Positions 45,139 to 57,369 of a stretch of DNA of 64,000 bases are shown in pieces (position 1 is the first letter of the stretch; each line of letters opens with the position of its first letter). A program made the position numbers and the translations under genes. The DNA is from Luzula sylvatica (lineage: Eukaryota; Streptophyta; Magnoliopsida; Poales; Juncaceae). The stretch covers positions 11,418,001-11,482,000 of the forward strand of contig OX326958.1 in NCBI GenBank assembly GCA_946800325.1, written 5' to 3'. Under the pieces are notes generated by a model, which searched no databases, was not told where the DNA came from, and saw only the letters and a list, made by a program, of their open reading frames with translations.

Positions 45139-48068
45139 TTCAGACAAATTAACTCTGAGCAACCTCGCATGTTATATCAAATTAACTCTGAAATCGAATC
45201 GATTTTGCCGAGTCCCTCTTCGAAACATCACAAAGATATGCATCTTCAGACAGCATCGCTGCTACAGTCAAGGACAATATCTCACAGGTTGCTCAGTAAG
45301 TTGCTCGGCAAGATTATGTTCTTTCAAATTAACTTTCTGAAACAGAATCGAGTTTGCGAGTATCTCTTCTACAATCCAGATGGCACAATCTAAAATTAAA
45401 CACAAAAATATTATTGAGATTTGAGAAAAAGCCCACATAATATCAAAATTTTAAAAACCATTATGGGTTCTTTTGCAGGGTTTTTTGCAATTCCAGCAAA
45501 ATGCAGGGGACTTTTTTACAAAGATTATAGAACAACATCAATTAAAAGGAATTCAAGACCAAAGATCGAATCAGTATCATGAATGGATATTAGAGGATTA
45601 GAATGTAATTAAAATAACTTACAAGGTTTGGAGATCATGCTTTTGAAACACTAGTGTTTTTCTTTAACAATTTCTCCAAGGTTTAGGATTTTTCGAGCTT
45701 CTGAATTCAGGGAGAAATTGGAACTCATGAAATCAACAGTTCTTACTTCTTTCTTCTATCTACCTTACAAAAAAACGATCCATTCATAAAAGTCAGGAAG
45801 TAATTGAATAGAAAGATAAATAGCAAAAAAGTCCTTCATTAAAGGTCAAATTGAACGAAAAAGAGAAAACCTCTCCAAGAACCGGGTTTGAACGGCAAGG
45901 CAGCAAGTCACCACGTAAGCAATGGTGTTTTCTTCTTTGAACCCTGTATCTCGCAGATCTGTTTTGCTGCCTTGGTCACAAGTACCATTCTTTGAACCCT
46001 GTATCTTCGCAGATCTGTTTTCATGCACTATCAGCGAAAGGAATTTCTGTTCTTCTTCACGCACTAGCAATGGAAGGAATTTCATTCTGAGAGAGAGAGA
46101 GAGGAAGAGACGATGAGAGAATGAGAGAGGAGGGAATTTCATTCTGAGAGAGAAAGAGAGAATGAGAGAGGAGGCACTATGGGAAGAATATAAGGACAAG
46201 GGGTAGAATCCCAACGTTCGGATTTGATGGTCTCGATATGACCGTTGGGATCTCGTGTGGACTTTATCTTGTGATAATCTGTGTTGTTAGTTTGAATTGT
46301 AGTGTTATACTTATAATACCTCTTAAACGCTTACATAAGATGTTTCAAAAAATCTACAAGACTTATTAAGTTCGATAAGAAGAATTTCAGGATTTTTAAA
46401 AGTCAGGGGGTTATTAGTGTAAAATGGCACCATTAATGTATTAAGTATACAAAATAATTTATTCTGACAACTCAATTTCATCGAAATTCAATCATAAATA
46501 ACAAGTTATATATATTCTAATTCAATTATTCAACCCAATCATAATAATTTTATTCAATTCAATTACTGTATCAAAATTTACACATTTCATTTGCTGGTAA
46601 ATTCAAATTGTTACAAATATTATTTACCCTAACTAGGCAAAACAAAAAGAGTAATATTTTTACACATGGATTATTTCCACTTCAAATAAAAGACTATTTT
46701 CTACTATTAACAAAAGCTCTCTTCTTTGAAGACGGCTGTGAGCTTCTTTGGAACGAGATGCTCAAGAACGAAGATTTGAGAAGATAGCTCAAAGATGGAA
46801 CCGTAAAATTACTACTTTACCCTTCAAAAATGGGTGTATACAGTATGTACTATTTTACCCTGCGTAGATATTTTATGTTAAGTTTTCATTTTAATATTAC
46901 TTCCATTTTTTTATTATTTTACTAATTCATAGAAAGTGAAGGAAAGAATATTTGCGCATGTTTAATATATATGAAAATATGTTCATTGCAAGAATATATT
47001 TTATTGACCTTAAAATTAGACTAGTAATTTTGAAACTGATATATTAATATATTAATTAATACCAAAATAATATACTAGCATGGAAAATTATATACTAATA
47101 TTATAATGTATATGAGCAGTAAAATAGTATTTGACGTGAAACCAATTTATTTATATTGGAAACAGTATTTTCACAAAAATGTTATATTAACCCCCAAAAT
47201 CGTATGTTGGCGATAAAAATGATAGATTAAAATAATTGTAGCAAATAACGTTTATGATTTATTTATTTTGCAGCGAATTGCGTGTAATTCTCTATATAAG
47301 GATGCAATACTTTTGTAGTATACAAAATTAATATTTTTTTTTTTTGCATTCCGTATCATGAAATATTTCGTTCATATATATTCAAAGATGAATTGTTTTT
47401 TTACTCATTCATGTCTCCAATTCAAAAATCTCATCGAGAGTTAAAAACGAAATAAAATTACATCGTGCATTGTTTAGCATCCAAACAACACTATATCGCG
47501 CTATAACGGTGCTACAGTTAACTATTTTCAACCAATTAAAACTAACAATGATATACAAGCATTATAAATAGTATATTGATATTTATGATATAAATGACAT
47601 ATTGACTTAACACTAACTATATGTCAACATTAAAAATAATGTACAACACTTAAAAATAGTATAATGACAAACAAATTATTTCTATAACCAATGATATGTT
47701 AACTCTAAAATCAGTATATGTAATGTTGAAAATGATATATTAATATCGAAAATAGTATAACAAGCTGAAAACGAAAATGATATAATAGGATGTTGACATA
47801 GCATTACAAATAGTGTTTTGTTAATAAAGTTGATATATTGACTTAACATTAGTCTAACTTGTCATGCAAATTTTAGTTCGAATTAATTTTGTATAAACTT
47901 GCACTTTTTGCTGGATGAAACAAAATCTAAAAATAAAAATAATTACCAAATAACTCAGAAAAAGACGAAAATAATTAACAAATTGATTAAATTAGATTAA
48001 GAAGCCGAGTTCTTTTTTTTCAATTCAAATTTTATTACTAATTGTTATCACATTTTTTGCAAGTTTTA
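45139..48068. other. Intergenic, no gene I can support
   Basis: 45170-46200 is less AT-rich and contains GA-repeat tracts (46088-46170) and a duplicated GAACCCTGTATCT(T)CGCAGATC block (about 45939 and 45990), possibly a leader of an unrecognised transcript on the minus strand. 46600-48000 is very AT-rich, with many AAAATAGTATA and GATATATTGAC-like words. Confidence 0.4.
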
Positions 48069-49008
48069 TCAGATTTTAAGAACCTGAGAATACTCCTCTC
48101 CAGTACCATACAACACCCCAGAATACTTATCGACTTTACTGGCCTTCAGGTGCTTCTCCAGCATTTCGACGTAGCATTTTAGGGTTAGCAGTGCGTCAGA
48201 GCCGGCTTGGTGACAAATCCCCACTCGTTCTAGCCCTAACACGTCAGAGAGCTTGTTCAGACCTCCGTGGAAATTAGGGTTTGAGCAGAATCGCATCAAG
48301 TGCTTCACGTCGTAGTATTCGGGGAAGAATGTCTTGCTTAGGTTTGTGAATCCTTCGAGTGTTTCTGGAAGCTTCGCAGCGGTCAAAGCTTTGAGGAGGT
48401 ACCCGAAATCGTACCTGTTCGGTACAGAATTTGATAAAAGTTAGATTTTTGTTCAAAGATTTAAGCTTTGAATTAGCAAGAATGGAGTTGTGAAAGGCAA
48501 AGACATACCCGCCATGAAAGGTGATCCAGACAATATCGTTGTTGAGAACGACTCCAGAAGCCATCAGAAGTTCGGCAAACCTCGCAGACTCGATTCCATA
48601 AGCGTGATGTTTGCGCAAATCAAGCCCATGGTTCTTCAACAGCTTGATGGATTCAGGATCGTGAATATCTCTCTCGAGATCGAATTCTCTGAAATTGAAC
48701 TGCCAGACGCACGGTCTTCCCTCAATTACCGGCAGATCTCCATTCTTATCCGAGAAAGCTAACCCTAACTGAATCAAATGAAGGAGATCCACATTTGCAC
48801 GCAAGGTCTGATAATTCAGATGCGAAAGGGTAACCGGAGAAGGCAGCAGAAGACGAATCGTAACTCCAGGAAACTCGGTATCCATAGCAACAAAGGGAAA
48901 TCGGTCGATGATATCACGGATCAAAGCGAATTCTGATTCGAGATTCTCAGCCCATACCTCACGGATGTTGACGCTGGTCTCTGGAAGTGGTTGGATCTTG
49001 GATTCCAT
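48069..49008 (-). CDS. CAF1: CAF1/POP2-type CCR4-associated deadenylase, 2 exons
   Basis: Exons 49008-48509 and 48414-48069, GT-AG intron in phase 2, 281 aa. CAF1 is the DEDD-family 3' exonuclease of the CCR4-NOT complex that shortens mRNA poly(A) tails. Catalytic residues are visible: Asp43 and Glu45 in FVAMDTEFPG, Asp169 in HGGYDFGYLLKAL (split by the intron), and His235 and Asp240 in ICHQAGSDALLTLK. Other marks are NYQTLRANVDLLHLIQLGLA, CVWQFNFREFDL and FFPEYYDVKHLMRFC. The segment after EFPG (VTIRLLLPSPVTLSHL) differs from the usual FRPVG-type sequence, so it belongs to one of the more diverged plant paralogues. The start is the first Met, directly before the normal N-terminus. Downstream is very AT-rich. 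Confidence 0.95.
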
Positions 49009-50569
49009 CGAGGAAGATGAAGCATGAAGAGTAGATCTCGAAGCTTTGAGGTCGCACGTTAATGGCGATCTGGAAATTGGGGAAAGTGAGACTAGGGTTC
49101 TTTTTTATTTTACTTTTTTGATTTTTATTGCTTGCCTTCGTCTTGTAGTGGTCGTATAAGCTTTTATAGCACTTTTGCGGAAATACCCTCAGAAAGTTTG
49201 TATTTGTAATTACTTTGAAAAGGTTATTGTCGGTGTGTATTTGAAACTTTTTTATGTATACAAAAATTGATTTGTTTTGGTTTTGTAAAAGTAATTTTGT
49301 AACTAATTGTTTGGCCATCTAAGATGTCTAGAATCATATTAAAATATTTAAGATGATGAAACATATTAAAAAAAACTTTGCTATTTTTTTTAATTATCCT
49401 TGAAATTGATTTTAGATTTAATTTTTACATGAGAATGGGATTATCTTATTTTTTTATAATTATTTCTTCGACTCTAAATTTTAGTGAAGAAATAAATTCG
49501 AATCTTGTGAATCAATCTGATTTTCTCAACCTCAGTAATTTTTCAAGACAAATTGATCATACTGCTCATTGATTGATATAGACTTGTCTCGTATCAATTA
49601 TCATAGATGAAGATCAATTGCGTTCTTCTCGTGAGATTTTTTTTCAATCATTCTTTCTTTGGTGGACATAACGAGATACAAGAGCGAACCTAAAGAGGGA
49701 TCGTGCTCGTTCCCGAATGAGGTTAAATATCAAAAAATAATTTAGATTATTTCGCCATCTAAAGATAATGAAACATATTGTTTTTTTTGTATTTTCTCCA
49801 TTTTTTATTGGTTGAGAACAAATGACTGAAATTTTGTTTTAATTTAGTCTGTTTCGTCATCAAAAACTATTGGTTAACATGCTAAAAATTATCTAATATG
49901 TTTCATCGTCTTAGTATTTTGTTGTTTAATTTTTTTTTTTAAATCAACCCAAAATCAATGCTATGCATCAAAAAAAAAAATTGGTGTATTTGTCTAGTTG
50001 CGTAATTAACTCCTTTACCATGCACAATATTTGATTTATTATTATAAATTAAAATAATTTAGGAGGACTCATATATAAAAGCGTTGGATTTATATGAGTA
50101 ATAATTTCTTAGCCGCCAATGATTGCTATGCTCACACTGTATTTATTTTTACATAGACTCGGTCCATCATCATTTTTTACGCCAATATATTTATAATAGT
50201 CTCTTTATTTATAAAGCATTATAATTTAAAATGATCCGTGTGTACCCAATGTTTTTCAAGTCAAGCCAATGATGCTCCGCCGAATCGCTGATGAGCTTTC
50301 GGCGCATTTACAATTACACCCCTCTGAACTCTGAAGAGGACAAATAAATAACATTTCAATCCTGTAAAAATCAATGGACATTTTACCAAACCAACCACTA
50401 TTAGAAAACAGGCCTAAGTAACATCTTTAATATGGATATTTTAATTATGTTTTCATGTTAATAAGATAAGATGCAGAATAATTTTATGCTGAAAATAATA
50501 ATGCAATCTAAAAAACAATTATTATTGATTGTATTTTCACAACACTATTATGATATGTATCATTAAATA

Positions 50570-50614
<45 letters not shown>

Positions 50615-50855
50615 ATGAACTAAAATTATGAACCTTAAAAAGTCAAACATATACTCAATGAATCAAATCACATCAAGCAATCTAACACCTGGAATGCATG
50701 AAAATGTGATTTGTATGGATGTGCAAAAAATATAATACACATAATTTCTACAATTTAATTATTGTAATGAAATAACCATATTATTTGCAAAATAAAGACA
50801 ATATCAAAATTATCCTTGGTATACAACACAATCATGTTAAATAAGAAAATATATT
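49009..50855. other. Intergenic, no gene seen
   Basis: CAF1 promoter side, then AT-rich DNA. A (TA)n run sits at about 50576-50609. Confidence 0.5.
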
Positions 50856-51765
50856 TTAAGGAATAATAATGTTCAAAAATTTCCTTTTTGCGAAAGCAAT
50901 CCACCATTTATTCGGCATTCCATTTGATCTATACGCACAACTCAGCAATCTCCCACTAGTTTCTTCTCTTATTTGCTTCAAATAATTCCTAAATAATTCT
51001 GCACATTTCCAAAATTAACCAAAAAATTAAGAATTAGGGCTTAATTTGAGAATTAATCAAGAAACTATTACTCAATTGCAAACCTGTTTCCTCTCGAGAT
51101 CCAGGAATTGAGAAAAGACCCGGGAAAGGAAATCCAGGTTCTCCCGGTACCGGAACCTTCTCAAGCCCTAAATTGATTATCGCTTTGGTACCGACTGCGA
51201 TGGTTCGACAACCATCGAGTCTCTTCAAAGCGACATTTATGTAAAATGTGAGGTAAATAAGTAATTTGTCTGCGGGAGATTTAATGTCGAAATTTCGAAA
51301 GAAAACATTTGCGCGGAAGAAAGTTATTGCTTCGTCTACTATATCAACTTTATCTGAGAAATTAAAGATGGAATTTTTGTAAATTCGAGAAATTGAACTG
51401 TTGAATTGAAAAATTTGTCGAGAAATGAAGGAAGAACCTGGATCTGAAGGTGGAGCAGGGCCTTTAATGTGACTTTTTAAAGGGAGCAAAGGACAACCAC
51501 AAGCTTTGTCTATCCCTTCTTCTTCGATAAAGCTCGAATGATAAACCTGTTAAAATCATGAATTTGAATCTTAATATGTAACAAATAATTTGAGTTTTCT
51601 ACACTTAATTCATTCAAAAACTAAATCAGGCGAAATCAAAGACCATGAAATTGAGGAATTGATTTTTTGTTGTTTTTGCCAGATCTACAACGAAAACTTG
51701 AACAAATCACGAGCAATTGAAAAAATAAGGAATCGAATTGATGTCGGAGAGATAAGATTTACCAT
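50856..51765 (-). CDS. ARPC3: ARPC3, ARP2/3 complex subunit 3 (p21), 4 exons
   Basis: Exons 51765-51763 (ATG only), 51546-51438, 51353-51084 and 50998-50856 give 174 aa, the expected length. ARPC3 is a structural subunit of the ARP2/3 complex that nucleates branched actin. Family sequence is clear: VYHSSFIEEEGIDKACGCPL, LKSHIKGPAPPSDPDKVDIV, DEAITFFRANVFFRNFDIKS, LTFYINVALKRLDGCRT, GTKAIINLGLEKVPVPGEPG and the C-terminal KQIREETSGRLL with NKWWIAFAKRKF. The start codon is inferred to be the last three bases of exon 1 (GCGAAATG|GTAAAT), because exon 2 begins at the second residue of the family. All junctions are GT-AG and in phase. Confidence 0.94.
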
Positions 51766-52121
51766 TTCGCTAAGGGAGAACACCAAAAGCTGGATTCTAC
51801 TCTTTCAAAGGCTGAGCTTTGCTGAATCGTGCGACCGACATGACAAAAAAGAAGAAAAACGATAGTTAATGGATTCGCGTTTGGATCCGACTCCGCGATA
51901 AATGAAACTTCGATCCGTTATTATTTCATCTTAGCTAGAGTGACAAATATAAGCATAAACTAATTTTTTCTTTCTTTTATATGGAGTTGTATCGTATATA
52001 ATATATATCTATATTCATATTATTTTTCGGATACGAATCTGAATAGGTCGTATATGAATACGGATATGATTGTTTTGGATATTAAAAACATAAACAATAT
52101 ATATATATATATTATATATAT
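51766..52121. other. Intergenic, no gene seen
   Basis: ARPC3 promoter side, then AT-rich DNA ending in a (TA)n run at about 52099-52120. Confidence 0.5.
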
Positions 52122-52654
52122 GGGCTAGGTTCAATGGCCAACACTATTGTTTGGCCAACTCGGCCAACAACGTTTATTTCTCAAATTATATAAATGAAAA
52201 TTAAATTTTAACCGTATAGATGTAATATATATATCATTTAGATATGTTGTAGAACAAATTTTGTTTCGTTTGCATTTTTGTATCTAACAAAATCGATAAG
52301 CTATTTTCACAACCGTCTATTTCGGTATTTTTTTGGATTTCGGTGAAAGAAAAGTCGAAACATTATAAAAATTAATCTAAAGTCTATCTATATAATTTAA
52401 ATTAGATCCAATGAAAAAAATTCGAATTTTAAGATTGATTTAACGATGAATCATGTCGTAAATATTGTCAACCGTCAATATCTTTCCGTATCATGATGGA
52501 AATGACAAGAATATTTATTTTTCATGAAATTAAATATTATGCGGGTGGATATCACATCTATGCGGGTGGATTTTTATTTTCATGTATATATTATGAGAAA
52601 TAAACGTTGTTGGCCGAGTTGGTCAAACAAAGGTGTTGGCCATTGATCCTAGCC
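52122..52654. mobile_element. Foldback MITE, family A, copy 1 (533 bp)
   Basis: The left end GGGCTAGGTTCAATGGCCAA and the inverse of the right end GGCTAGGATCAATGGCCAAC are near-perfect inverted repeats continuing into GTTGTTTATTTCTC-like arms. Both sides are TA-repeat DNA. A second copy lies at 60866-61408. Confidence 0.85.
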
Positions 52655-53199
52655 TTATATATATATATGGCGACGGTTCCATTTTATTTTGAGTCGGATT
52701 ATTAAGTGTGGATTTAAATTTGATGAGTGGTTGATATTTAATTCAAAAATTATCTTCTACGCGTTGTCTATTACAAGATCTCAATTAATGCCCGAATATA
52801 TTCACTTCCCAAAAAAAAATGATATTTATAAATTTTCTTGTTTGCATAATATGATATTTTTTTTTCTTTCTTTCACGTCCATGTTTAAAGATTGTCATGC
52901 ATATTCATGCGTGCACCCAACTCTTTGATAACTTTTACTATATTGTAATTTGAAAATATCATTTATATTATATACTTGTTAATCTAGAAAAAAAAAACTA
53001 GAAAAAAAAACAAAGTCAAAATATATGCTCATAATTATTGACCAGTACAGCCTAATTTATTATACTAAATGTATGTACAATGTTTTAAATGCAAACAAAT
53101 AAAAATATGAGATTTGATATAATACAAATAACTAACAACTAATAAAAAAGAAGATAAGATATATAATTTGAATGCATGCATTTCATGCATGATAAATAT
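52655..53199. other. Intergenic, no gene seen
   Basis: AT-rich DNA between the MITE and the solo LTR. No supported feature. Confidence 0.45.
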
Positions 53200-54314
53200 T
53201 AATCTGAAGGAAATACAGTTTTGGATCAACGCTAAAATGGTACGTAGGACAAACGAACGTACGCGTTCGTGGGCATACGAAACAGATTAGTAAAACGGCT
53301 ATAACTTTCAGTAGGAAACTCCGATTTGAATGGTTCAAATTGGGTTAGTTAGATAATGAGATTATCTAGAACTTTCATGTTGTAATATATTTCATTTGAA
53401 CGAAGTATCAGTGTCGTTCTAATGGAATACCGAAAGGGTGCGACAGTTTGACATACAGTCAGTAAAACGGCCGTAACTTTCGGGTCCGAACTCCAATGGG
53501 GCTGGGCCAAATTGGATTAGAAAGATAATAAGATTATCTACAACTTTCGTAAATGTTCAAAGTCGGTTGGAACGATTTAATATTTTCGTTCTGACAGAAT
53601 ACTGAAAGGGTGTATGCAGTTTTCTGTTTGAAAAGGTGTATAGAAGATATACATACCTTTTGGCCCATCCTTATCCTATGGAGTATATATATGATGTTTC
53701 TCTCTCTCTCTCTCATCAGTCCAAGTTGAAGAACAAGATAAGTTCAACCAGGAAATTAATGGAGTTAATTCATAATTAATCCAGAAATTAAGAGACTCTA
53801 ATCACTTGATGAAAGAGTGCGAAGAGATTGAGAGAGAAAGAGAAAAAAGGAGAAAAGAGTTTTCTACGTCTAGAGAATCGAAACGCAATCATGCAAGTTC
53901 GCCGGTGCATCGTCTAGGCAGGTGCATCCGCGACCGAGGTGCTACGACTCACGGTGGATACGGGTAGAGGAGCGACACATGTGGCTCTTCGTTGTGATCA
54001 AACCGGAGAAGTAATCGAGTAACGGGCTGTGGAAGCATGCGGGCATGGAACGCACGAAGACAACCCGAGGCGTGTCGAAACGGTGGGAGACGTGCGGTAT
54101 GGGACGTACGGGCTAGTCACCAACGTGACACCGAAAGGAAATAGAAGGCGGCGATCAACCCTTCGTGTGCCATCAATTTGGCACTGGTATAGATCTATCC
54201 TTCTAATTGCATCGTACCCTCGAAGTCGTGGCGTGATCTCGGGAATCGGGGAATCGGACCGGGCCTTCATTCCGCTGCGCGGGCTCGGGGTCGAGGAAAT
54301 TTCCCAACATAATC
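53200..54314 (+). mobile_element. Solo LTR (1105 bp) with 5-bp target duplication
   Basis: TAATC at 53200-53204 and at 54310-54314 flanks 53205-54309. The unit starts TGAAGGAAAT and ends ATTTCCCAACA, so TG...CA termini with a short imperfect inverted repeat. Its 3' 420 bp match the LTR at the window's left edge. Internally there is a duplicated block (AAAACGGC.(G/A)TAACTTTC at about 53293 and 53465). No internal retroelement region follows, so it is a solo LTR left by unequal recombination. The superfamily cannot be assigned. Confidence 0.9.
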
Positions 54315-56708
54315 CTCACATGAACGTGAAAGAAAGAATAAGAAATAGGGTGCGCTATTGCAAGAGCCAACATTGCTAAATTGAGAGCGATTTCAATTTT
54401 ATTTTATCAAATGACCGTTATACCGCTGTTAATGATAAATTGATGATTGATATTTCTTACATTTATCTATTAATTTATCACTTTTCATAAATCATGCGAA
54501 TAAAATCTTTCATATATAAAAAATATTTTTATTTTTAACTTTTTTCATCATAAAAAAATAATTAAATTGTAATATGTCATATATATTTAAATATGAAAAT
54601 AAATATATATTGGTTAGATTTAATTTTTTCATAATATTAGAAAAAATATTCTTGCATTATTCATGGAAGATATAAATAATAATATATAAATATAATAAAT
54701 ATCAATCACCATTAATAGGGATATAGTGGTCATTTGATTAAAAAAAATTGAAATCACTCTCAATTTAGTCATGTTAGCTCTTGCAATAGCGTCACCCTAA
54801 GAAATATCATACTTTGTAAGGAAAGAAATTCATAACATCAGATTCTCTTTTAGCAAGTAAATAAATTCCAAGACAAATTGAAATCTCATGCTGAAAATTA
54901 GTATGCAGATGTAAATGGTAATTTCTGAATTAAATATTAGCCATCCATCAATCATAAATCTACGGTTCGGATTTGGACTCGGAACAAGGACTCAAAATAA
55001 GATCTCAACGAAACCGCTTCCTATAATACATATTAATTTATTTTGGATTATAATCTATAGATTTTGAGGGCTTATACGAAAAAAGTGATAATTTATATTG
55101 AGATCATATCGTTGATGATGACTAATATAAATATTATTTATGATTTATTTCAAATAAATTATAATATTCTTAACCGAACATTGTGGTATTTTGTGCACTC
55201 CAAAATGCATGTTGTTTCCCATCCACGTTTTATAGTTTTTTTTTAAATGTATGATATATATATTTATGTGTTATACATTTTTAGATGTATCTTGTATATT
55301 TTAGATACATGCTATATATATATTTACAATGTATGATATATTTCTATTAATTATACATTTTTAAATGTATCTATAATTTTTAAATGAATGATTATGTGTG
55401 TAAACTTTTAGGATCCGGTTTGGATAGTGGTCATACCAGATCCGCATCCATATTTTTTTCGGATACGAATATTCCGAAACGGAAAAATCCGGATTCGGAT
55501 ATTAAATTAATAATAATAATACTTTTTTATTCATAAAAACAGATAGTATGATGTGATAATATATTATTATTTTTAAGACTCTAATATTGATTATTTTAAT
55601 ATGAAATTTTTATACTAATATTCTTATATATATATTTGTAAATACAATACATGTTATGTGATAATTAATTTTTATAATAATTTTTTTATATGATAATCAA
55701 CTTATTAAAATTAATAATATTTTTTTTTTTTATTCATACATAATTTAATAGTACTTATATTTTTGAAGTATTCGAAATCATGTCCTATTCTCTCGAGAGA
55801 GTGTGTGTGTGGGTGTGTGGGGGAGTATGGGGAACGTACGTCACTACTCTTTTGACAAATTGAAGATTGCCATTACTTTTGACGGCAAACCCATCTCTCT
55901 GGTATTGATTTAGGGTTGGAGAGCCCCACATATTTCAACGGCAGGGATGTTATCCAACGGTGGTTTCCCATAAGGTCGTAACCATTACGCAACAGAGAAA
56001 ACGGACTCGGACTCTGAAATGTGGGGAAGTCGTTGTTGCAACTTGGGACGACTGAGGGCACCTAATGGCCCCGCCACCGCTTTTGCTTTCTTCAAGCAAA
56101 CCGAGGGAACTGCCTTGTTGCCTCCTCTGTCGCCACGTGGCCCTACCTTGTTGGTTAGAAGGGTGGCGCTTGGGATTGTCGGCCATTAAGGGTTGGCTGA
56201 GGCTGAGGCCATTAAGGCTTGGCTGAGGCTGAGGTCATTAGGGTTTGGCTGAGGCTTGGTCGAGTGAAGAGTAGTGCTACTGCTAGTTAATTTTCTCCCA
56301 ATGATACCAGCCGCCACCTTTCCCCTACAGCTCTTCGCTTCCCCATCTTCAAAAAACCAATTAATTCAATTTTTTATTTTGTATTTTGTATTTGCTAAAT
56401 AAACTTAACTTTCACAGCTTTTAATATTTAAATTGGTTATTTTTTTATTCATTTGTTTATTTGGAATTATGACGTCAATCGTTTGCACTTTCACCTTCAC
56501 CTTTTTTTTATTTGAAACTTATCAGTGTTGTGAAAATCATTGTCAGAATTCTCGAGTCTTTTCAGTGGTCATATCACTACTCTCTTTTATGACAAGTTCA
56601 ACGCATCAACCTTTTAAAAAAAAAAAAAAAAAATACATCGTTGCTTACCTGGCAAGTAAATAACGGTTATAAATTATAATGTCTCTAACAATTAATTAGG
56701 TATCGCCA
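54315..56708. other. Intergenic, TE debris
   Basis: Contains, at about 54995-55110, a copy of a repeat (AATACATATTAATTTATTTTGG and onward) also found at 61735-61860 and 62300-62410. At 55405-55510 there are GGATACGAAT-type worn transposon words. At about 55925-56200 a GC-richer patch has its end block (CTACCTTGTTGGTTAGAAGG) repeated at 61945. At 56200-56260 there are three copies of a GGCTGAGGCTGAGG-like unit. No gene supported. Confidence 0.6.
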
Positions 56709-57086
56709 ATGGCTAATTTTCTTGCATGCTTTATCCTAATACTCCTCTCACAAACCGCTTCGGATCTTCTCGACTGTCCTCGTTGTGGAGAACCAAATTC
56801 TACGCCGAATCCTCCGTCATCACCACCACCAACTCCTTCGAGTGATCATGCATGTATCGATATGCTGAGTGAATTGCTCCTCTATTTCATGATTTGCACC
56901 GAAGATAAAGTAGAGGATCAAGGACATTGCGAACGAGAGATAATGCACCTTATAGCGGAGACGGACAACATTTCTGCTTGCCAAGGCTGGTGGATCAGTA
57001 GCGTCACTAAATTCACGCATCGCAACATCACGAGTGGCTACTATCGCGACGTTTCAGATCATAATGACAACGTCCCTCCTACTTGA
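56709..57086 (+). CDS. Small secreted Cys-containing protein, prolamin-like/ECA1-like (copy 1)
   Basis: Single exon, 125 aa. MANFLACFILILLSQTASDL is a signal peptide. The mature part starts with LDCPRCGEPNS, a Pro-rich linker (PSSPPPTP), then a helical-looking domain with Cys at HACIDML, FMICTED, GHCERE and ISACQGW, ending in a GYYRDVSD tail. The Cys order and the end of the domain resemble plant prolamin-like (ECA1/EC1 gametogenesis-related) proteins, whose pattern is C..C..CC..C followed by a GYC tail, but here CC is HC and the tail Cys is Tyr. The family call is therefore tentative; such proteins act in reproductive or embryonic cells. Duplicated at 63354-63743. Confidence 0.7.
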   Translation: MANFLACFILILLSQTASDLLDCPRCGEPNSTPNPPSSPPPTPSSDHACIDMLSELLLYFMICTEDKVEDQGHCEREIMHLIAETDNISACQGWWISSVTKFTHRNITSGYYRDVSDHNDNVPPT

Positions 57087-57369
57087 AGATGTTGTATATA
57101 CAAAAGAGTAATGATATGATCATAGGATCCAATCACAAATTTAACATAAATAATCATGTATGGATCCAAAATCAAACACTAACTTAAGTGTTTGTGTCGA
57201 ATTTATAATCGAATTATCTTGTCATATCATTAATTCCCTCTTACGCGAGAAGATAAACAAATTACTGGTCTTTCATTTAACTTGTTTTAATTTCTTAATT
57301 TTTAACTTTTATATTTTTGTTCTCTTCGCGTCTCAAAACTTGCTGAATGAGTGTGTTCCTTAGCATGAA
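57087..57369. other. 3' flank of copy 1
   Basis: The first 60 bp match the 3' flank of copy 2. No other feature. Confidence 0.5.

Noticed and set aside
43806..45152. Open frames of 250-440 codons on both strands in the GC-rich array
   Set aside because: They translate the same short minisatellite unit in several frames; no stops occur because of base composition. No protein domain, start context or codon signature.
45846..46214. 122-codon minus-strand frame with Leu/Ser-rich start
   Set aside because: Driven by GA/CT repeats; no domain, and there is a duplicated block inside. Insufficient support.
54029..54379. 116-codon frame across the solo LTR 3' end
   Set aside because: It lies in LTR sequence and crosses the LTR boundary; the homologous LTR at 1-534 does not preserve the frame.
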